DNA of 15,292 bases, taken from NCBI GenBank assembly GCA_900546575.1, contig URDM01000069.1, forward strand, positions 1-15,292, read 5' to 3'. The position numbers and the translations under genes were made by a program. This document shows, piece by piece, positions 1 to 7,282 of this stretch (position 1 is its first letter; each line of letters opens with the position of its first letter). The DNA comes from an uncultured Prevotella sp. (GTDB lineage: Bacteria > Bacteroidota > Bacteroidia > Bacteroidales > Bacteroidaceae). The notes beneath the pieces are model-generated. The model was given only the letters and a program-made list of their open reading frames with translations. It did no database searches and was not told where the DNA came from.

Positions 1-5
1 GTACA

Positions 6-50
6 CCCAAGGCGCTGCCTTGGGCTATGTGCTTTTTGGGCTTTCAGCCC
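6..50. repeat. REP-like palindromic unit (two adjacent hairpins)
   Basis: Two perfect inverted repeats sit side by side. CCCAAGGC (6-13) pairs with GCCTTGGG (17-24) around a 3-nt loop. GGGCT (38-42) pairs with AGCCC (46-50) around another 3-nt loop. The arrangement resembles the short palindromic intergenic elements scattered through many Bacteroidota genomes; that resemblance is from memory and was not searched. It may also act as a terminator for a gene lying left of the window, but no uninterrupted T-run follows the second hairpin. Confidence 0.5.
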
Positions 51-90
51 GCTTTGTTTGACTTTTGACACATCCTCATAGCATTCCTAC

Positions 91-121
91 TTGACATTGC
101 ATGCGCCAAGTATTACCTTTG
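91..121 (+). promoter_or_regulatory. Candidate Bacteroidota promoter for the phosphatase-receptor unit (distal)
   Basis: TTGACA at 91-96 is followed after a 20-bp gap (counted from TTG) by TACCTTTG at 114-121, which matches the Bacteroidota -7 consensus TAnnTTTG with the normal spacing. Transcription would start near 128 and leave a leader of about 90 nt before the phosphatase ATG at 220. Two copies of a 10-bp repeat overlap this promoter. Confidence 0.6.
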
Positions 122-128
122 CATGCGC
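97..128. repeat. Paired 10-bp direct repeat over the promoter (candidate operator)
   Basis: TTGCATGCGC occurs at 97-106 and again at 119-128. The 22-bp period is about two helical turns, so both copies face the same side of the DNA. Each copy contains the palindrome GCATGC. The first lies between the -33 and -7 elements and the second overlaps the end of the -7 element. This is typical geometry for a repressor or activator site. The regulator is unknown. Confidence 0.4.
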
Positions 129-180
129 TATATTAACCTTATATAAAAGCTATCTTAACATCATTGTAATTTCGACGGGA

Positions 181-188
181 TACCTTTG
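181..188 (+). promoter_or_regulatory. Second candidate -7 element, proximal to the phosphatase
   Basis: TACCTTTG matches TAnnTTTG exactly and lies 31 bp before the start codon at 220. The nearest upstream TTG (164-166) leaves only 14 bp, shorter than the usual 19-21 bp, so this is a weaker candidate than the distal promoter. The two could be alternative starts. Confidence 0.4.
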
Positions 189-219
189 CACTCGAAATAA
201 TTAAGATTATTTTTAATAA

Positions 220-1242
220 ATGAAATCAGTTTTTTTTAAGAACAGCGTCCTTGCGCTGACGCTTTTAGCAAGTACATTAGCCTCGTTTGTAGGCTCAGTT
301 TCTTCTTACGCCCAGACACAGTGCATGAAGCAGTGCGCTTCGCAATCGGCTGCAAAGACTTATGCAGCTCGTCCTACATGGGACGCGCTTAATGGCGAAA
401 TCAATTTCTATATTGCTAACGACCTTGGTCGTAATGGCTACTATCAGCAGAAACCTATTGCTGAACTTATGGGTGAGATGGCTGATGCCGTCAATCCGGA
501 GTGTGTAATTGCTGCCGGTGACATTCATCATTTCAATGGCGTTACATCTGTTAACGACCCGTTATGGATGACCAACTACGAACTTGTATATTCTCATCCA
601 GAACTGATGCTCGACTGGTTTGCCGTGTGTGGCAATCATGAGTATCGTGGCAACACACAGGCTGTGCTCGACTATGGCAAGGTGAGCCGTCGTTGGGTTA
701 TGCCTTCAAAGTATTATACCAAGGTGTATGATCACAAAGGAACAAGCATTCGTATTGTGTTCCTTGACACCACTCCGCTCATCGACAAGTATCGCGAGAC
801 AAACGAAAAATACCCAGATGCATGCAAGGAGGATATGCAGAAGCAACTCTCTTGGCTCGACCAGACTCTTAAAGGGGCTAAGGAGGATTGGGTAGTAGTA
901 GTTGGTCATCATCCTATCTATGCCGAGACAGGCAAGAGCGTCAACGAACGTCTGGACATGCAGAAGCGTGTGATGCCATTGCTTCACAAGTATAATAATG
1001 TGGCAATGTATGTTTGCGGACATATCCACAACTTCCAGCACATACAGATGAAAGGCGACAACATCGACTATATTGTCAACTCATCAGCCTCGCTTGCTCG
1101 TAAGGTGAAGCCGGTAGAGGGAACTGTATTCTGCAGTCCGGCCGAAGGCTTCTCTGTATTGACCGCCGACAAGAAGCAGTTGCGTCTGTCGATGATTGAC
1201 AAGGACGGCAACATCATCCACACTGTTACAAAAAACAAGTAA
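220..1242 (+). CDS. Exported ACP5-like (purple-acid-phosphatase-type) metallophosphoesterase
   Basis: This 340-residue protein is probably a periplasmic or outer-surface phosphatase. A signal peptide spans residues 1-31, with likely cleavage after Ser-Tyr-Ala. The metal-binding blocks of the calcineurin-like phosphoesterase fold are present in order: Asp68 in NDLGRNG, GD at 100-101, GNHE at 138-141, GHHP at 229-232 and GHIH at 267-270. Order and spacing resemble the tartrate-resistant acid phosphatase (ACP5) branch. Length is normal for a single-domain enzyme of this group. The ATG at 220 is chosen because the signal peptide begins there and an A/T-rich stretch precedes it. The TonB-dependent receptor begins 30 bp downstream, so the two are probably co-transcribed and may act on the same phosphorylated nutrient. 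The family call is strong; the substrate is unknown. Confidence 0.9.
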   Translation: MKSVFFKNSVLALTLLASTLASFVGSVSSYAQTQCMKQCASQSAAKTYAARPTWDALNGEINFYIANDLGRNGYYQQKPIAELMGEMADAVNPECVIAAGDIHHFNGVTSVNDPLWMTNYELVYSHPELMLDWFAVCGNHEYRGNTQAVLDYGKVSRRWVMPSKYYTKVYDHKGTSIRIVFLDTTPLIDKYRETNEKYPDACKEDMQKQLSWLDQTLKGAKEDWVVVVGHHPIYAETGKSVNERLDMQKRVMPLLHKYNNVAMYVCGHIHNFQHIQMKGDNIDYIVNSSASLARKVKPVEGTVFCSPAEGFSVLTADKKQLRLSMIDKDGNIIHTVTKNK

Positions 1243-1272
1243 GCTAAAGCTACACATTAATATTATTGATTT

Positions 1273-4089
1273 ATGGAATTCAGGAAAAACTTGCTTGCAG
1301 CCCTTTTGGCTTCAGCAACCATTATGCCTATGTATGGCGACAACATTAAGGATAATGTTACATTGCCCGAAATGGGAACCATCACCGGACGTATCACCGA
1401 TGCCGACCGTCAGGTTCTGCCCGGAGCTACAATCATGATTGAGGAATTGCACACGGGCGTGACAAGCGACGTGAACGGATTCTACACATTGGCAAATCTT
1501 AAGCCTGGTACATATAAGGTGAAGGTGAGCTACGTAGGTTATGAACCAAAATACTACACCATAAAACTTACTGGCAATAATGTTGAGCGCAACATACAGC
1601 TTTCGGAGTCGCATGAGTTGAAGGAAGTTGTAGTGACAGGTGCTTTCTACGGACAGCGCAAGGCATTGCAGATGCAGAAGGAAACAATGGGTGTGACCAA
1701 TGTAGTTAGTGCCGACCAGGTGGGCAAGTTTCCTGACTCAAATATTGGTGATGCTCTGAAGCGTATCAATGGTATCAATGTGCAGTACGACCAGGGTGAG
1801 GCACGCTTCGGACAGGTGCGCGGAACATCAGCCGACCTTACTTCAGTAACAGTCAATGGCAACCGCATCCCTTCTGCCGAAGGCGACACACGTAACGTAC
1901 AGCTCGACCTTATTCCTGCCGATATGGTTCAGACCATAGAGGTAAACAAGGTTGTTACATCCGATATGGACGGCGATGCCATCGGTGGTGAGATAAACCT
2001 TGTGACCAAGAATACTCCTTCGCATCGTGTATTGAACTTCAACGTAGGTTCTGGTTATACATGGGTGAGCGGCAAGCCGCAGCTTGACCTCGGTGCAACA
2101 TGGGGCGACCGTTTCTTCAACCATAAGCTTGGTATTATGGCAGCAGCCTCTTATCAGTATGCACCGGGCGGTTCGGACAATACGGAGTTTGAATATGAGG
2201 AGAACGATGACAAGCAGCTTGAACTGAAAGAGGCTCAGGTGCGTCAGTATTATGTAACACGCGAGCGTCAGAGCTACTCGTTGGCACTCGACTATAAGTT
2301 CAATCCTCAGCACAAGATTTCGTTCAAGGGAATGTACAATCGTCGCAGCGATTGGGAGAACCGCTACCGCATAAGCTACAAGAAGCTCAACAGCAAGGCC
2401 GAAAAGCAGAGCATCGTTATGCAGACTAAGGCAGGAGCATCCGACACCAAGAACGCCCGACTCGAACTTCAGCAGACAATGGACTATACTCTCGACGGCG
2501 AACATCTCTTCGGCAATCTGAAGATGGACTGGGCTGCCAGCTATTCACGTGCAACTGAGGAGCGTCCCAACGAGCGTTATGCTTCGTACAAGTACAATAA
2601 CAAGAATTCAAAGATTAAGTTCGGTGAAGGATTTGAGGACGTAGGCGACCGCCAGCCTTATTACGCTACATCGCTGCCCGCCCTTGACGACACCAACTGG
2701 AAGCTCGACGAACTTGATAATTCCAATCAAGACATCGTAGAGAACGAATGGAAGGGACGTCTCAACTTCACACTTCCTATCACAAACGGACTCTATGGCA
2801 ACACATTGAAGTTCGGAGCCAAGTACACCAGCAAGGAAAAGACACGCACCAAGTCGTTCTTCGATTATGATCCTGAAGAAGTGCTTGGCGACAGCTGGCG
2901 CAACCTGACAGTACAGCAGATACGCGACGGATTTATGCCAGGTAGCCAGTATCCAGCCAACTCACCTTTCATCTCAAAGCAGACACTTGGTAAGATCGAC
3001 TTCAGCAAGTATGAAGGCACAGAGAACTATGAGGAAGAGGCTGGCAACTATAAGATATGCGAACAGATAACTGCCGGCTATCTGCGCTTCGACCAGAAGT
3101 TGGGCAAGCGCCTCTCTGCTACTCTCGGACTGCGTGTAGAGCGTACCGACCTCAAGACAAGCGGATATAATGTAGAGGTAACTGACGATGAATCGAGCAT
3201 GAAACCTACCGGCGACTTCAAGAACCACTACACCGACCTTCTGCCAAGCTTGCTCCTAAAGTACAAATATAGCGACGACGGTAGTCTGCGTGCATCAGTA
3301 ACGAAGACAATCTCACGTCCGAAGTACTCGGCACTCATAGCCAACAAGACCTTCAACATCTCTGATGAGGAAGCAACAATCGGCGATCCTAACACCAAGC
3401 CAGCCAAGGCTGTCAACGTTGACCTCTCGCTCGACCACTACTTCAAGAGTGTAGGACTCGTCAGCCTCGGTCTCTTCTACAAGGACATAAAGAATGTAAA
3501 TGTAGAGTGGTCGTCGAACAAGTATCTCGGCAGCGACCTTGGACTCACAGGTGAAAACGCTGAGAAGCAGTTCAAGGTAGAACAGAACATCAACGCCTAC
3601 GACGCACGTGTGCTTGGCGTAGAGGTAGCATATCAGCGCGACTTCGGTTTCATTTCGCCCGCACTCAAGTGCCTCGGCTTCTATGGCAACTATACATACA
3701 CTCACAGTACCACACGCAACTTTAATGAGCGTCTGGGCATAAAGGATGGTGACGACGTTAAGGTGGCAGGTTCGCCCGAGCATACTGCCAACGCCTCAAT
3801 GTTCTTCGAAAAGAGCGGCATCAACTTGCGACTCTCGTACAACTTCGCTTCGGCATTCATCGACCAGATGAGCACCAGCCGCGCCCTCGACCGCTACTAC
3901 GACAAGGTGGGCTATCTCGACCTCAACGCCAGCTACACATGGGGCAAGAAAACCAAGTTCACGGTTTATGCCAATGCCAACAACCTGCTCAACCAGCCCT
4001 TACGCTATTATCAAGGCGAGAAGAACCGCACAATGCAGGTGGAATATTACGGTGTAAGACTCAATGCAGGTGTGAAAATCAACCTGTAA
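1273..4089 (+). CDS. TonB-dependent outer-membrane receptor
   Basis: This 938-residue outer-membrane transporter should take up a ligand using energy from TonB-ExbBD. A signal peptide covers about residues 1-22. A carboxypeptidase-regulatory-like beta domain follows at about 35-112 (GTITGRITDADRQVLPGAT at its start). Next come a TonB-box-like EVVVTG at 118-123 and a plug at about 130-247, with the conserved FPDSNIGDALKRINGI, VRGTSAD, VTVNGNRIPS and GGEINLVTKN blocks. The 22-strand barrel then runs to a typical terminal strand (GVRLNAGVKINL). The plug resembles the TIGR01782-type receptors first defined in Caulobacter and Xanthomonas rather than SusC. No SusD gene follows, which also argues against a glycan-uptake SusCD pair. 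The start is 30 bp after the phosphatase stop and a strong terminator follows. The ligand is unknown; a phosphorylated compound or metal complex is a reasonable guess from the neighbour. Confidence 0.93.
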   Translation: MEFRKNLLAALLASATIMPMYGDNIKDNVTLPEMGTITGRITDADRQVLPGATIMIEELHTGVTSDVNGFYTLANLKPGTYKVKVSYVGYEPKYYTIKLTGNNVERNIQLSESHELKEVVVTGAFYGQRKALQMQKETMGVTNVVSADQVGKFPDSNIGDALKRINGINVQYDQGEARFGQVRGTSADLTSVTVNGNRIPSAEGDTRNVQLDLIPADMVQTIEVNKVVTSDMDGDAIGGEINLVTKNTPSHRVLNFNVGSGYTWVSGKPQLDLGATWGDRFFNHKLGIMAAASYQYAPGGSDNTEFEYEENDDKQLELKEAQVRQYYVTRERQSYSLALDYKFNPQHKISFKGMYNRRSDWENRYRISYKKLNSKAEKQSIVMQTKAGASDTKNARLELQQTMDYTLDGEHLFGNLKMDWAASYSRATEERPNERYASYKYNNKNSKIKFGEGFEDVGDRQPYYATSLPALDDTNWKLDELDNSNQDIVENEWKGRLNFTLPITNGLYGNTLKFGAKYTSKEKTRTKSFFDYDPEEVLGDSWRNLTVQQIRDGFMPGSQYPANSPFISKQTLGKIDFSKYEGTENYEEEAGNYKICEQITAGYLRFDQKLGKRLSATLGLRVERTDLKTSGYNVEVTDDESSMKPTGDFKNHYTDLLPSLLLKYKYSDDGSLRASVTKTISRPKYSALIANKTFNISDEEATIGDPNTKPAKAVNVDLSLDHYFKSVGLVSLGLFYKDIKNVNVEWSSNKYLGSDLGLTGENAEKQFKVEQNINAYDARVLGVEVAYQRDFGFISPALKCLGFYGNYTYTHSTTRNFNERLGIKDGDDVKVAGSPEHTANASMFFEKSGINLRLSYNFASAFIDQMSTSRALDRYYDKVGYLDLNASYTWGKKTKFTVYANANNLLNQPLRYYQGEKNRTMQVEYYGVRLNAGVKINL

Positions 4090-4113
4090 GAATCTATATA
4101 ACTCATAATAAGA

Positions 4114-4180
4114 AGCTGATATACATATCAGGTGATTATGGTAGCAATGCATAGTCACCTGATGTGTGTATCAGCTTTTT
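4114..4180 (+). terminator. Strong intrinsic terminator after the TonB receptor
   Basis: The left arm (4114-4140) pairs with the right arm (4150-4176) over 27 base pairs, with only three G-U wobbles and no mismatches, around a 9-nt loop. Five T's (4176-4180) close it. It lies 24 bp after the receptor stop codon, ends the phosphatase-receptor unit and insulates the next operon. Confidence 0.9.
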
Positions 4181-4184
4181 CCGT

Positions 4185-4234
4185 TTGTGAACCATTATGG
4201 ACTTGTACAGGTCATAAATATCTGATAACTTTGC
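4185..4234 (+). promoter_or_regulatory. Promoter/operator of the SPFH-protease operon, copy 1 of a duplicated module
   Basis: TTG at 4203-4205 and TAACTTTG at 4226-4233 form a Bacteroidota promoter with a 20-bp spacer, about 28 bp before the first ATG. The 50-bp block matches 14748-14797 at 41 positions. Two symmetric elements lie upstream of or over the -33 box: CCATTATGG (4192-4200) and GACTTGTACAGGTC (4200-4213), the latter a palindrome around TGTACA with one mismatched pair. These are candidate binding sites for a shared regulator. The match is much stronger than the bare promoter consensus would require. Confidence 0.8.
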
Positions 4235-4261
4235 TCCTTACTTAATGATAATTTTTATAAC

Positions 4262-4465
4262 ATGGGAGCTATATTACTGATTATTCTTATAGGAATTATA
4301 TTATTTGTTGTACTTGGCCTCTTGGGCTGGGGTGTTCAATTGTTGGGTTTATTTGGAGGCTTCTTAGGTAGTGGAATCACTGGATGTATTGGATGCTTCG
4401 TCAGATTCTTCTGGTTTATTTTCGTCGCCTTCGTTCTTATTGTTCTCGCTTGTTCCGTATTCTAA
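4262..4465 (+). CDS. Small two-helix membrane protein
   Basis: This 67-residue protein is almost wholly hydrophobic. One membrane helix spans about residues 3-30 and a second about 42-65, joined by a glycine-rich turn (GGFLGSGIT). Cysteines occur at 42, 45 and 64. Almost no charged residue is present apart from Arg48, so it is an integral membrane peptide and not a soluble domain. It is the first gene after the shared promoter and lies 41 bp before the zinc-ribbon/SPFH gene, which supports it as a real gene despite its size. I do not recognise the family. Possible roles are a membrane anchor for the SPFH proteins, a PMP3-like stress peptide, or a membrane-damaging effector held in check by its neighbours. 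The sequence does not decide between these. Confidence 0.7.
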   Translation: MGAILLIILIGIILFVVLGLLGWGVQLLGLFGGFLGSGITGCIGCFVRFFWFIFVAFVLIVLACSVF

Positions 4466-4506
4466 ATTCATAAGTCAGTCCCATAACCTTAAAAATAATA
4501 ACTATT

Positions 4507-7260
4507 ATGACATATTGCAAAAAGTGTGGCGCAACGCTACAACCAGGAATGAAATTTTGTACCAAGTGTGGACAACCAGTCGACTTGCAACCTCAGGCTC
4601 CTCAGCAACCGATGGCGCCCCAGCCCGTACGTCCTCAAGCACCGATTATGCCGCAACGACCGATGCAACCACAGCGACCGGTTATGCCACAAGCCCCTAC
4701 TCCGCAATCGTCACAAGCCAGCAAGGGAATATTTACAAATGCTGTGCGTTCTGTGGCTAACGCCGTGACAGGTGGTGCGCTCAATCGTCAGATAGCCGAA
4801 GAACAGCGTCAAGCCGTCAATCAGCAAGCTGCTGAAGGACGTGCCGAAATACGCGAGGCAAGAAATGCGCAGCAGCAGGCTGAACAGGCACAGATGGCTG
4901 CCGAACGCGAGGCAGAGCGTAGTCGTGACCGTCGCAGTATGGAGGCAGTAGATGGTGTTGACGTGGTGCGCGGCAGAACCATCTGGAACATTCAGCCCGG
5001 CGAGATAGCCCGCAAGATAAGCGAGCGCGAACTCGACGAGATAGAGAAACTCAAGGGAATAATCGTGCAGGAGGGTTGCACAGCCATCATCTTTGCTAAT
5101 GGAGAGTTGGTTTCAACACTTTCTGCTGGTGCCTACCTATTCTATAAGTCGTTGGAAGAGGAGCAGGCTGCCATTAAAGCGGCTATTGATAAGGCAGAGA
5201 AAGACATGGCTGAAGCCGAAAAGCGTGAGCGCGACCGCAAACGTCAAGCTCAGCCCACATTCCGCGAACTTGGCGTCGTGGGCGAAGTGGGCAGAGGCTT
5301 CAGTTGGCTCGGTCGCATCATCTTCGGCGAGAAGAAGGGTGAGCAGAAGGAGAAAGCCAAGAAGCGTCAGCTTAATTATGCACGCTTATTAGCTCGCATC
5401 ACCCAGTCTCCTATCCTGTCAGTATATATTGTAAGCAACCGTTTCATCACGCTCACATTCGGTGGGGCGATGAACGAGGAAGGCGAACTTGCCTTCCGTC
5501 CCTATAACATACCGATGGGTATGCATGACGTGCAGATTGGTGTGTCGCTCCAGATGAGCGTCCATGACATCCATGCCTTTGCCACCAATTATCTTGCCGA
5601 CCGCAACAGCATTACTACAAGAGAGCTGCAGCAGTTGCTCAACGGCTCTGTTGAGACCCTGTTGCGACAGGAGCTGCGCAATCAGAACTACGAACAAGGC
5701 GGATTGACCGTCGACATGGTCAACGCTCTGAAAGAACATATCCGTCAGACCATCAATCAGCAGGTGTATGGCATAGAATGCACACGGGTGCTGAACATCA
5801 CCGACAACAATCAGGACTTCGAGCGTTTCCGTCAGGTGGAGCGTCAGCTGTATAATACGGAGAAGGAGCTCGACTATATGCAACGCACGGGCGAATTCCG
5901 CAACCGTATGGAGGTGGAGGCTAACGCCCAGCAGATAGCTTCTGCAAAGAACGCCGAAGAACTGCGCCATGCTCTCCAGAAACTCAATATGGACCAGCTT
6001 CTGCATGACGACGAGCTAAACGAGTTCGTGCAGATGCTCGAAAGCCAGAAGCGCATACGTGAGGCAAAGACCGAGGAGGAAGAGTTCGAGGCTTTGGAAG
6101 ACCTTCGTAAGAACCGCCTCGTGAAACAGGAGGAGATGGAGGTGCTCGAAGACGAACTTGCACACAAGCGAATCCCGCGTGAGGAGATAACGGAGATAAT
6201 GCGCATCCAGAGTCAGCAGAACATCGACGCTGCCCGTCTCAAAGCAGAGTGGGCTCTCGACGACTCGCGCACCGACCATGACTGGGAACGCGAAGACTTG
6301 GAGCGCCGCCGCAACTGGGGCATCGAAGATGAAGAACGTGAGCGCCAGTGGATGCAGGAGGAAAAGGAATACAACCGCCAGCGTGACCGCAAGACCCAAG
6401 AAGATGACTACGATTTCAAGCAACTCATGCGCCAGCGCGAAATAGAGAAGGAAGACCATCTGCTTGCACGCAACGAGAAACTGGAAGACGACCGCCTTGC
6501 TTACGAGCGCAACCGTCAGGAGAAGATGGACGACGACCTGCTGGAAGCCAATCGTCACCAACGCCAGATGGACAAGCTGCAGCAGATGGCGCAGATGCAG
6601 GCTCAGATTGACCAGCAGAAGTATCAGCACGAAGAGAACATAGCCACCATCGAGAGCAACGAGCAGATCAACCGCGACAACCAGTTTGCCAATATGACGG
6701 CAGAACAGATACGTGCAGCACAGCTCTCTCACCTCACCGCAGACGCACAAGTGGCAATGGCTAACGCCTACAATGGCGAGAAGGAAGCCGACGCCTTGCG
6801 AAAGACCGCTGCCGAGAAGGAAGCCATGATGCAGCAGATGCTACAGATGCAGCAGCAGAACAGCAACGCACAGATGGAGGCGATGATGAAGATGGCTGGC
6901 ATGATAAAGGATACTGCCACGGGCATTAGTGGTGCTCAGCAGACACAACAGCAGCAGCGCATAAGCCAGCTGGAGGAGGACAACCGCCGACAGCAGGAAC
7001 GCGTAGACCATACTCAGGATGTGGCAATGAACAATATCTCGCAGGTAAGCTCGGCAGCCGCCAACAACCTTAACGCCTTTAACGGAGGTATAGGCGGCAA
7101 TGCTGCTCCTAAGCAAGCAGCTCCCCAGCAGACCGCTCCCCAAGAAGCAGCCCATAAGCAGGACCTGATAGAATGTCAATGCTACAACTGCGGACACACC
7201 ATCCGCATAGCGCAAGGCACACCCTGCTGCCCTGACTGTGGTGCTCCGTTTCAATGGTAA
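4507..7260 (+). CDS. Large SPFH/band-7-like protein with zinc ribbons at both ends and a long coiled coil
   Basis: This 917-residue cytoplasmic protein is probably a scaffold. An N-terminal zinc ribbon uses Cys4, Cys7, Cys18 and Cys21 (CKKCG...CTKCG). A Pro/Gln/Met-rich linker follows (about 26-70), then a Gln/Glu/Arg helix (about 93-145). An SPFH-like domain begins near 150; QEGCTAIIFANGELVSTLSAG at 188-208 is like the opening strands of the YdjI/'virion core protein' SPFH group (COG4260). It is split by a charged insertion (about 215-300) and resumes at 301-432. A highly charged coiled coil runs from about 440 to 850, and a second zinc ribbon uses Cys892, Cys895, Cys908 and Cys911. No membrane helix or enzyme motif is visible. 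The next gene starts 22 bp downstream. In Bacillus subtilis, a zinc-ribbon protein and an SPFH protein (YdjG, YdjI) act with PspA in envelope stress; only the domain types are shared here. SPFH assignment is by eye. Confidence 0.82.
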   Translation: MTYCKKCGATLQPGMKFCTKCGQPVDLQPQAPQQPMAPQPVRPQAPIMPQRPMQPQRPVMPQAPTPQSSQASKGIFTNAVRSVANAVTGGALNRQIAEEQRQAVNQQAAEGRAEIREARNAQQQAEQAQMAAEREAERSRDRRSMEAVDGVDVVRGRTIWNIQPGEIARKISERELDEIEKLKGIIVQEGCTAIIFANGELVSTLSAGAYLFYKSLEEEQAAIKAAIDKAEKDMAEAEKRERDRKRQAQPTFRELGVVGEVGRGFSWLGRIIFGEKKGEQKEKAKKRQLNYARLLARITQSPILSVYIVSNRFITLTFGGAMNEEGELAFRPYNIPMGMHDVQIGVSLQMSVHDIHAFATNYLADRNSITTRELQQLLNGSVETLLRQELRNQNYEQGGLTVDMVNALKEHIRQTINQQVYGIECTRVLNITDNNQDFERFRQVERQLYNTEKELDYMQRTGEFRNRMEVEANAQQIASAKNAEELRHALQKLNMDQLLHDDELNEFVQMLESQKRIREAKTEEEEFEALEDLRKNRLVKQEEMEVLEDELAHKRIPREEITEIMRIQSQQNIDAARLKAEWALDDSRTDHDWEREDLERRRNWGIEDEERERQWMQEEKEYNRQRDRKTQEDDYDFKQLMRQREIEKEDHLLARNEKLEDDRLAYERNRQEKMDDDLLEANRHQRQMDKLQQMAQMQAQIDQQKYQHEENIATIESNEQINRDNQFANMTAEQIRAAQLSHLTADAQVAMANAYNGEKEADALRKTAAEKEAMMQQMLQMQQQNSNAQMEAMMKMAGMIKDTATGISGAQQTQQQQRISQLEEDNRRQQERVDHTQDVAMNNISQVSSAAANNLNAFNGGIGGNAAPKQAAPQQTAPQEAAHKQDLIECQCYNCGHTIRIAQGTPCCPDCGAPFQW

Positions 7261-7282
7261 AAACTAAAAATCAGAAAAGACA

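Noticed and set aside
1..219. A coding fragment in the left edge.
   Set aside because: The palindromes can be read as a short open frame, but there is no start, no family similarity, and the region is explained by a REP-like unit plus promoter elements.
4262..4465. A bacterial gasdermin as the protease's substrate.
   Set aside because: Gasdermins are about 250 residues or more with a mixed alpha/beta pore domain. The peptide here is 67 residues with two membrane helices, and no gasdermin-like gene is present elsewhere in the window.
6016..6750. Long antisense open frame opposite the coiled-coil region, and similar ones opposite the protease (for example 7271-8044 and 8588-9223).
   Set aside because: They mirror Glu/Gln/Lys-rich or GC-rich coding sequence on the + strand, give low-complexity Leu/Val/His translations, and have no promoter or family motif.
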